DNA of 12,913 bases from Gammaproteobacteria bacterium (GTDB lineage Bacteria > Pseudomonadota > Gammaproteobacteria > Steroidobacterales > Woeseiaceae), in the NCBI GenBank assembly GCA_003645495.1, contig QNFK01000016.1, positions 1 through 12,913 of the forward strand, written 5' to 3'. Position numbers and translations under genes: made by a program. Every line of letters begins with the position of its first letter. Within the stretch, counting starts at the first letter, position 1. This document shows, in pieces, positions 7,226 to 12,913 of the stretch. Under the pieces are notes generated by a model, which saw nothing but the letters and a program-made list of their open reading frames with translations, was not told the DNA's origin and ran no database searches.

Positions 7226-10060
7226 TTACGAAGTCTCGAGAATCTTACCCTGTTTGCTGGCGCGCTCGTCAAACTGGTGTTGCCATTTCGAGCGATGCAC
7301 AGCGGGTGCTACCTGAACGGCAGTGACTTTATATTCCGGGCAACTGGTTGCCCAGTCGCTGTGTTCTGTTGTCACGACGTTGGCACCGGTCTCGGGGTCA
7401 TGGAAGGTCGTGTAGACAACACCGGGCTGTACCCGCTCGGTAATGATTGCGGTTAACGTGATATCGCCTTTGCGGCTTGCGAGTGAGACCCGGTCTCCTT
7501 CATTGACGCCACGCAACTCGGCATCGTGTGGATGAATTTCCAGCAGGTCTTCCTTGTACCAGACTACATTCGGCGTGCGGCGGGTCTGCGCGCCGACATT
7601 GTATTGCGTCAACGTGCGTCCGGTCGTCAACAGCAAGGGGAATTTGCGGTTGGTCCGTTCCTCAGTCGGCACATAGTCGGTTTCGATGAAAAGTCCCTTG
7701 TCACGAACGAAGCGGCCGACGTGCATAATTGGTGTGCCCATCGGTGCATCGTCATTGCAGGGCCATTGCACGCTGCCAACCCGATCGAGAAATTCGAAGG
7801 ACACGCCGCTGAAAGTCGGTGTCAGCGTTGCGATCTCATCCATGATCTCGGCTTCTTTCGTGTAGTTCATCGGATAACCCAGTGCGCGGGCCAGGTTTTG
7901 TGTGATTTGCCACTCGGCCATGCCCTGGCGCGGTTTCATCACAGGCCGGACGCGATTAATACGTCTTTCCGCATTGATGAAAGTGCCGTCCTTTTCGAGA
8001 AACGATGTGCCGGGCAGGAAGACGTGTGCGAACTTGGCAGTCTCATTGAGGAACAGGTCCTGAACAACAATGCACTCCATGCTGCCAAGCGCAGCCTCAA
8101 CATGCTGCGTGTTGGGATCTGACTGCGCGATGTCCTCGCCCTGGATATACATGCCTTTGTATTCTCCGGCGATCGCGGCATCGAACATGTTCGGTATGCG
8201 ATATCCTGGTTCGGGGTCGATTTCGACGCCCCAGTTTTTCTCGAAAGTGCCACGAATTGCGTCGTCCTGAACCGGGCGATAGCCAGGAAGTTCGTGCGGA
8301 AATGAGCCCATGTCACACGAGCCCTGCACGTTGTTCTGGCCGCGCAGCGGATTGACGCCGCAACCCGAAAAACCAATATTGCCGGTGGCCATGGCCAGGT
8401 TGGCCATACCCATTACCATGGTCGATCCCTGGCTGTGTTCGGTGACGCCCAGTCCGTAGTAAATTGCTCCGCGGTCTGCCGCGGCATACATCCTTGCCGC
8501 ATTGCGGATGTCTTCGGCAGGTACACCCGAATTTTCCGTAACTGATTCAGGCGCGTTTTCCGGTTTCAGCACGCATTCTTTCCATGCTGCGAAAGAGTCC
8601 TGGTCACAACGTTCGCTGACGTATTCCTCGTCGCAGAGACCTTCGCTGACAATCACATGCGCGAACGCATTGATGACGGGAACATTGGTGCCCGGCAAAA
8701 GCGGCAGGTGATAGTCAGCCTCGATATGTGGTGTGCGCACCATGTCAATCTTGCGCGGGTCGATTACGATCAGCTTTGCACCCTGGCGTAATCTGCGTTT
8801 CATCTGCGATGCAAAAACCGGGTGCCCCGCAGTTGGGTTGGCGCCGATAATCACGATGACGTCAGCATCCATCACGCTTTCAAACGGCTGCGTTCCAGCC
8901 GATGTGCCAAGTGTTTTATTTAGTCCATAGCCGGTCGGTGAATGGCAAACGCGGGCACAGGTATCCACGTTATTATTGCCAAACGCAGCGCGCACGAGTT
9001 TTTGCACGACATAGACTTCTTCGTTGGTGCAACGGGATGAGGTGATTCCGCCAATCGATTTGCGCCCGTATTTCTCCTGAATTTCCTTGAAGCGCTTCGC
9101 CGTATAGTCGATAGCTTCATCCCAGCTCACTTCGCGCCACGGGTCATCCACCGATTCACGGATCATTGGGGCAAGAACACGTTCTTTGTGTGTCGAGTAA
9201 CCCCAGGCGAAGCGTCCTTTGACACAACTGTGTCCCTGGTTAGCCTGGCCATCCTTGTACGGCGTCATGCGCACAACCTGGTCGCCTTTCATATCTGCCT
9301 TGAATGAACAACCGACACCGCAATAAGCACAGGTTGTAAGAACGCTGTGATCCGGCTGGCCATTATCGATGATGGATTTTTCCATCAACGTTGCAGTGGG
9401 GCAGGCCTGTATACAGGCGCCGCACGAAACGCATTCTGAATCGAGAAAGTTTTCACCAATGCCGGCAGAAACCTTGGCATCGAATCCTCTGCCTTCAATC
9501 GTTAATGCAAAGGTCCCCTGAACCTCGTCGCAGGCGCGGACGCAACGTGAGCAAACAATGCATTTGCTCGGGTCGAAGGAAAAATACGGATTGCTCGTGT
9601 CAGTTTCTGCATCGAGATGATTCTCGCCATCAAAACCATAGCGGACCTCCCTCAGTCCTACTGCCCCCGCCATGTCCTGCAATTCGCAATCACCATTGGC
9701 GGAGCACGTCAGGCAGTCAAGCGGATGATCCGAGATGTACAGCTCCATGACATTGCGTCGCAGCCTGGCGAGTGAATTCGTCTGCGTACGGATTTTCATG
9801 CCTTCTTCGACCGGCGTTGTGCAGGAGGCGGGATAACCTTTGCGGCCCTCGATTTCGACCACGCAAAGGCGGCACGAACCGAACGGCTTGATGCTGTCGG
9901 TGGCACAGAGTTTCGGTACGTCCACACCGGACTCGCGCGCGGCACGCATGATCGTGCTGCCGGCTTTTACGGTGGCGGGCAGGCCGTCGATCTCGATGGT
10001 TACAGTCTCTTCGAGCGGACTGGCCGGCGTGCCGAGATCAGGTTCGGTCGTCGGATTCAT
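7226..10060 (-). CDS. fdsA: NAD-dependent formate dehydrogenase, alpha (catalytic) subunit FdsA
   Basis: Molybdenum-containing catalytic subunit that oxidises formate to CO2 and passes electrons along Fe-S clusters to FdsB; cytosolic in known FdsABG enzymes. Domain order in 944 residues: N-terminal [2Fe-2S] domain (C52, C63, C66, C80), His-Cys3 [4Fe-4S] site (H112, C116, C119, C125), two ferredoxin-type [4Fe-4S] motifs (C167/170/173/177 and C210/213/216/220), the [4Fe-4S] site of the Mo domain (C244, C247, C251, C279), then the bis-MGD catalytic and C-terminal dinucleotide-binding domains. The Mo ligand is C372 in CARVCHSPTGYGL, followed by the catalytic-type H373, so this is a cysteine and not a selenocysteine enzyme. 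ATG 10060 overlaps the fdsB stop (ATGA) and has GGAGG ten bases upstream. NuoG of complex I shares the N-terminal part, but the intact Mo site and gene set favour formate dehydrogenase. Confidence 0.94.
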   Translation of the reverse strand: MNPTTEPDLGTPASPLEETVTIEIDGLPATVKAGSTIMRAARESGVDVPKLCATDSIKPFGSCRLCVVEIEGRKGYPASCTTPVEEGMKIRTQTNSLARLRRNVMELYISDHPLDCLTCSANGDCELQDMAGAVGLREVRYGFDGENHLDAETDTSNPYFSFDPSKCIVCSRCVRACDEVQGTFALTIEGRGFDAKVSAGIGENFLDSECVSCGACIQACPTATLMEKSIIDNGQPDHSVLTTCAYCGVGCSFKADMKGDQVVRMTPYKDGQANQGHSCVKGRFAWGYSTHKERVLAPMIRESVDDPWREVSWDEAIDYTAKRFKEIQEKYGRKSIGGITSSRCTNEEVYVVQKLVRAAFGNNNVDTCARVCHSPTGYGLNKTLGTSAGTQPFESVMDADVIVIIGANPTAGHPVFASQMKRRLRQGAKLIVIDPRKIDMVRTPHIEADYHLPLLPGTNVPVINAFAHVIVSEGLCDEEYVSERCDQDSFAAWKECVLKPENAPESVTENSGVPAEDIRNAARMYAAADRGAIYYGLGVTEHSQGSTMVMGMANLAMATGNIGFSGCGVNPLRGQNNVQGSCDMGSFPHELPGYRPVQDDAIRGTFEKNWGVEIDPEPGYRIPNMFDAAIAGEYKGMYIQGEDIAQSDPNTQHVEAALGSMECIVVQDLFLNETAKFAHVFLPGTSFLEKDGTFINAERRINRVRPVMKPRQGMAEWQITQNLARALGYPMNYTKEAEIMDEIATLTPTFSGVSFEFLDRVGSVQWPCNDDAPMGTPIMHVGRFVRDKGLFIETDYVPTEERTNRKFPLLLTTGRTLTQYNVGAQTRRTPNVVWYKEDLLEIHPHDAELRGVNEGDRVSLASRKGDITLTAIITERVQPGVVYTTFHDPETGANVVTTEHSDWATSCPEYKVTAVQVAPAVHRSKWQHQFDERASKQGKILETS

Positions 10061-11595
10061 TTATTGAAGTCCTCCGGGAAGTATTTTAGCGCGCTCTGCA
10101 CCGGAAAGGGCGTCATTCCACCCATTGCACACAAGGAACCGTCAATCATCGTATCGCATAAGTCATTGAGTAAATTGATGTTTTTCTCCCGATCATCATT
10201 TGCCACGATACGGTCGATGACTTCCACGCCGCGTACCGAGCCAATACGGCAGGGCGTGCACTTGCCACAGGACTCGATCGCACAGAACGCCATGGCAAAG
10301 CGCGCCTGTTCCGCCATGTCTACGGTGTCGTCAAACACCACGATTCCGCCGTGACCAATCATGCCACCAACCGCTGCGAATGCTTCGTAGTCCATCGGTG
10401 TGTCGAGTTGATCTGCAGAAAAATAGGCACCCAGGGGACCGCCGATTTGCACAGCACGAACGTCGCGACCACTCGCGGTTCCGCCGCCCCAGTCTTCGAT
10501 TAATTCCCGCAGTGTCAGACCAAATGCTTTTTCAACCAGGCCACCGCGCTTGATGTTGCCAGCGAGTTGAAAAGCGAGCGTGCCTTTTGAGCGACCGACG
10601 CCATATTCATCGTAGGCTTTGCCGCCAAATGCGACAATATCCGGTACTGAGCCAAGCGTAACCACGTTGTTGACCACCGTCGGCTTACCAAACAATCCTT
10701 CAATGGCCGGCAACGGTGGTTTGAAGCGAATTACGCCGGCTTTTCCTTCGAGGCTTTCGAGCATGGCCGTTTCTTCGCCACACACATACGAACCGGCACC
10801 GATGTGCAGATCAATGTCAAAACTGAAGTCGCTGCCCTGTATGTTGTCACCCAGCCAGCCACTTTCCCGTGCAACTTTGAGCGCTTTGCCGAAAATTTGC
10901 TGCGTTAGTGGATATTCGGAACGCAGGTAAACATATCCTTTGCTTGCACCAACCGCGAAACCCGCAATGATCATTCCTTCGATAACCGTCAGCGGGTCGC
11001 TCTCCATAAGGATGCGATCTGAGAATGTTCCACTGTCGCCTTCGTCAGCGTTGCAGGTGATGTATTTTTGCCCAGCGTCTGTGCTGGCAACTGTCTGCCA
11101 CTTGATGCCGGTCGGGAAGCCTGCGCCACCGCGACCACGCAAGCCGGAAGTTTTCACTTGCTCAAGTACGTGCTCTGTTCCGGATTCGAGCGCTTTTTTC
11201 AATCCCGCGAAACCGCCATGTGCCTGGAATTCGGTGATCGACAGCGGGTCAATCAAGCCGCAGCGGCGAAAGGTCCAACGGTCCTGATTTTTTAAATACG
11301 CAATATCGGCTGTCGGTCCAAGCTTCAGATCATGCTCGCCTCCTTGCAGGAAGCTGGTGGCAAACAAGCTGTCGACGTCATTAATGTCGACCGGACCGTA
11401 TGCAATACGATCGTCGCCGACAGCGACTTCAACAAGCGGTTCGAGCCAGCTCATGCCCCACGACCCGTTGCGAACAATGTTGACTTTCACGTTGTTCTTT
11501 TCGGCGGCGGCAGCGATTCTATCTGCGATTTCGTTCGCGCCTAACCAAACGGCGGCTGTCTCATACTGTATAAATACGGTTACTGATTCAGTCAT
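10057..11595 (-). CDS. fdsB: NAD-dependent formate dehydrogenase, beta (diaphorase) subunit FdsB
   Basis: FMN- and NAD-binding subunit, homologous to NuoF of complex I, that hands electrons from the FdsA Fe-S chain to NAD+. The 512 residues begin with an extra N-terminal thioredoxin-like domain (about 1-105) that lacks a cysteine quartet; this arrangement is typical of FdsB and longer than plain NuoF. The NuoF-like core shows the NADH-binding GLRGRGGAGFPTGIKW (151-166), the FMN-binding NADEGDSGTFSDR (182-194), GAGSYVCGEETAMLESLEG (267-285), an SLBB-like middle part around 335-395, and the C-terminal [4Fe-4S] motif ESCGKCTPCRIG with C443, C446, C449 and the distal C489. The start is ATG 11595, with GGAGG at 11606-11610 ten bases upstream, overlapping the fdsG end. 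Gap to fdsG is six bases; overlap with fdsA is four. Confidence 0.94.
   Translation of the reverse strand: MTESVTVFIQYETAAVWLGANEIADRIAAAAEKNNVKVNIVRNGSWGMSWLEPLVEVAVGDDRIAYGPVDINDVDSLFATSFLQGGEHDLKLGPTADIAYLKNQDRWTFRRCGLIDPLSITEFQAHGGFAGLKKALESGTEHVLEQVKTSGLRGRGGAGFPTGIKWQTVASTDAGQKYITCNADEGDSGTFSDRILMESDPLTVIEGMIIAGFAVGASKGYVYLRSEYPLTQQIFGKALKVARESGWLGDNIQGSDFSFDIDLHIGAGSYVCGEETAMLESLEGKAGVIRFKPPLPAIEGLFGKPTVVNNVVTLGSVPDIVAFGGKAYDEYGVGRSKGTLAFQLAGNIKRGGLVEKAFGLTLRELIEDWGGGTASGRDVRAVQIGGPLGAYFSADQLDTPMDYEAFAAVGGMIGHGGIVVFDDTVDMAEQARFAMAFCAIESCGKCTPCRIGSVRGVEVIDRIVANDDREKNINLLNDLCDTMIDGSLCAMGGMTPFPVQSALKYFPEDFNK
10058..10075 (-). promoter_or_regulatory. Ribosome binding site and start of fdsA
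   Basis: On the minus strand GGAGG (plus coordinates 10071-10075) lies ten bases before the ATG at 10060-10058, inside the last codons of fdsB. It confirms the fdsA start and an ATGA overlap with the fdsB stop. Confidence 0.7.
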
Positions 11596-11610
11596 GATTA
11601 TTCAGCCTCC
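11593..11610 (-). promoter_or_regulatory. Ribosome binding site and start of fdsB
   Basis: Minus-strand GGAGG (plus 11606-11610) lies ten bases ahead of the ATG at 11595-11593 and within the final codons of fdsG, fixing the start and indicating coupled translation. Confidence 0.7.
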
Positions 11611-12069
11611 GCATTTTTCGATGAGGCCGTCGAGCTTGCTGGCATCAACCCGACCATAGACTTTTTCATCGATCATAATTGCAGGTGAACAGGCGCAGTT
11701 GCCAAGGCAGTAGACGGGCTCGAGCGTTACCTGGCCATCATCAGTCGTTTCCTTGATTTTAATGCCAAGTTTTTCCTCGACCTGCGCTGTGAGCTCCCTG
11801 CTGCCCATCGCCTGGCAGGATTCAGCCACGCAGATTTTTACAATGTGCTCTCCCGGCGGCTCTGTGCGGAAATCATGATAAAAACTGACCACCCCATGCA
11901 CATCGGCGCGCGATAAATTCAGCTCAAGCGAAATTTGCCTTATTGCTTCATCTGACAGATATGCAAAGCGCGCGACGAAGGCGTGCAGAATCTGCACCAG
12001 CATTTCCGGTGCGGCGGAATATTCCTGGATGATCTCTGTCGCGATGGTCGGCGTGTATTTTGTTGTCAT
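11602..12069 (-). CDS. fdsG: NAD-dependent formate dehydrogenase, gamma subunit FdsG
   Basis: Small [2Fe-2S] subunit, homologous to NuoE of complex I, forming the diaphorase unit with FdsB. The 155 residues show an N-terminal helical part (about 1-70, with LVQILHAFVARFAYLS and ADVHGVVSFYHDF, the latter a strongly conserved NuoE/FdsG block) and a C-terminal thioredoxin-like ferredoxin domain. Its cluster ligands are C80 and C85 in CVAESC, and C121 and C125 in CLGNC. Length fits the family (about 150-170). ATG 12069 follows the fdhD stop by only two bases; the ribosome site is weak (GGAT about 12 bases upstream), suggesting coupling to fdhD. Adjacent fdsB and fdsA with a full Mo site identify it as FdsG rather than NuoE. 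Confidence 0.92.
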   Translation of the reverse strand: MTTKYTPTIATEIIQEYSAAPEMLVQILHAFVARFAYLSDEAIRQISLELNLSRADVHGVVSFYHDFRTEPPGEHIVKICVAESCQAMGSRELTAQVEEKLGIKIKETTDDGQVTLEPVYCLGNCACSPAIMIDEKVYGRVDASKLDGLIEKCGG

Positions 12070-12071
12070 TA

Positions 12072-12913
12072 TTAATTGCCTATCCGTGCAGCGCCTGCGT
12101 AAATATTGAATGTACTATCGCGCAAAAACCCGACCAGTGTCATGTCGAATTTTCGTGCCGTCCGAACCGCAAGGCTCGATGGTGCGCCTACCGCAGCCAG
12201 AAACGGTATTCCCGCGACCAGCGCCTTTTGCATCAATTCGAAACTTGCACGTCCGGAAACCAGCAGACCGAATTGATTGCCTGGCAACCGACCGGAGGTA
12301 AGCAATGCGCCGATCACCTTGTCCGTCGCATTATGCCGCCCCACGTCCTCTTTAACGATCACGATTTCACCATCCGCAGTGAATATTGCGGCCGCATGCA
12401 GTCCACCAGTGGCAGAAAATAATGGTTGTAGCAAGCGTACGCGATCCGGCAACGCAATGATTACGTCTCGTGGAAAGGTCGTTGTGTGTTGCCCCAACGA
12501 CTCCTGCCCGCTGACGTGCAGTGCCTCCAGCGACGCCTTGCCACAAACGCCGCAACTTGAGGTCGTATAAAAGTGTCTTTCGAGTTTATCCAGCGCGACG
12601 TCGACATCCGCCTGCAGTTCGACGCGTATCGTGTTCTGCAAGCCGTCCTCACCGTCAAGGCCGGTGTGCGTTACCGACGCAACCTGGTCTGCGGACTGAA
12701 TTATGCCCTCGGTTAACAGGAAACCCAGCGCAAGCTCGCCATCATCGCCCGGTGTGCGCATGGTGATCGATATGGATTTGGCTGCAGATCCCGCTGCGAT
12801 TGCCGAGCTGAGTTGAATTTCCAGCGGTTCTTCGACGGCGACCTGGTCCTGAGTTTCGGTGCGGGTGCCGTCGTTGACCTTGCTGATTTCGATTGCGAGG
12901 CTGCTGCCAGTCA
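12072..12913 (-). CDS. fdhD: Sulfur carrier/formate dehydrogenase accessory protein FdhD, 5'-truncated by window edge
   Basis: FdhD (FdsC in fds operons) transfers sulfur from a cysteine desulfurase to Mo-bis-MGD before it enters formate dehydrogenase; without it the enzyme is inactive. The frame stays open to the right edge of the window: upstream of the in-frame ATG at 12761 it encodes DQVAVEEPLEIQL and SISITMRTPGDD, both typical of the FdhD N-terminus. That ATG is therefore internal and the true start lies beyond base 12913. About 279 residues are visible, close to the whole protein. Conserved features: the TPGDDGELALGFLLTEGII block, the functional CxxC in SSCGVCGKASLEAL (encoded at about 12543-12554), IVKEDVGRHNATDKVIGALL, and SGRASFELMQKAL. 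It is the first visible gene of the operon and lies two bases before fdsG. Confidence 0.93.
   Translation of the reverse strand, partial: TGSSLAIEISKVNDGTRTETQDQVAVEEPLEIQLSSAIAAGSAAKSISITMRTPGDDGELALGFLLTEGIIQSADQVASVTHTGLDGEDGLQNTIRVELQADVDVALDKLERHFYTTSSCGVCGKASLEALHVSGQESLGQHTTTFPRDVIIALPDRVRLLQPLFSATGGLHAAAIFTADGEIVIVKEDVGRHNATDKVIGALLTSGRLPGNQFGLLVSGRASFELMQKALVAGIPFLAAVGAPSSLAVRTARKFDMTLVGFLRDSTFNIYAGAARIGN

Noticed and set aside
7526..8122. Long + strand open frame of 198 codons opposite fdsA
   Set aside because: It is antisense to clearly conserved FdsA sequence, its product resembles no family, and no ribosome site is evident.
8880..8960. Possible selenocysteine (in-frame TGA) active site in the formate dehydrogenase
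   Set aside because: The Mo-ligand position in CARVCHSPT is a normal TGC/TGT-type cysteine codon and the frame is unbroken, so no Sec insertion is needed.
7226..12069. The operon as part of respiratory complex I (nuoE-nuoF-nuoG)
   Set aside because: The large subunit has a full Mo-bis-MGD site with the catalytic Cys-His pair, the second subunit has the extra N-terminal domain, no other nuo genes are present, and fdhD is adjacent.
12072..12761. fdhD as a complete 229-residue gene starting at ATG 12761
   Set aside because: The open frame continues to the window edge and encodes conserved FdhD N-terminal motifs, so the gene is cut by the window.

Overview
The window is chromosomal DNA of moderate GC content with tightly packed genes. 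It most resembles an aerobic or facultative gammaproteobacterium. That reading rests on the hut gene set (hutF/hutG type with a GntR-family hutC), an NAD-dependent molybdenum formate dehydrogenase of the fds type, and a REP-like GGAGCGGC..GCCGC repeat. I cannot name a genus. No rRNA, tRNA, insertion sequence, CRISPR array or phage gene was seen.

Left block, + strand, 1-5839: a histidine-utilisation operon in the order hutF (5' end cut by the window edge), hutC, hutU, hutH, hutG. All four gene junctions overlap by 4 or 8 bases, so the genes are almost certainly co-transcribed and translationally coupled. Together they convert histidine to urocanate (HutH), urocanate to imidazolone propionate (HutU), formimidoylglutamate to formylglutamate plus ammonia (HutF), and formylglutamate to glutamate plus formate (HutG). 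HutC is the expected local repressor. The imidazolonepropionase gene hutI is not in the window and may lie upstream of hutF.

Middle block, + strand, 5840-7225: a secreted or periplasmic SYLF/YSC84-domain protein, then a 60-base almost perfect palindrome made of two facing REP-like units, then a small membrane protein of unknown function.

Right block, - strand, 12913-7226: a formate dehydrogenase operon transcribed towards the hut block in the order fdhD (5' end cut by the window edge), fdsG, fdsB, fdsA. Junctions are +2, +6 and -4 bases. FdsA carries the metal-binding sites for a chain of Fe-S clusters and a Mo-bis-PGD site with a cysteine ligand. FdsB and FdsG are the NADH/FMN diaphorase part, and FdhD supplies sulfur to the molybdenum cofactor. 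No fdsD gene follows fdsA.

The two main blocks make metabolic sense together: the HutF/HutG route releases one formate per histidine, and the convergent formate dehydrogenase could oxidise it to CO2 with gain of NADH. This link is inferred from gene content and position only. I see no clearly new multi-gene system. The least explained items are the REP-type palindrome and the unknown membrane protein next to it.
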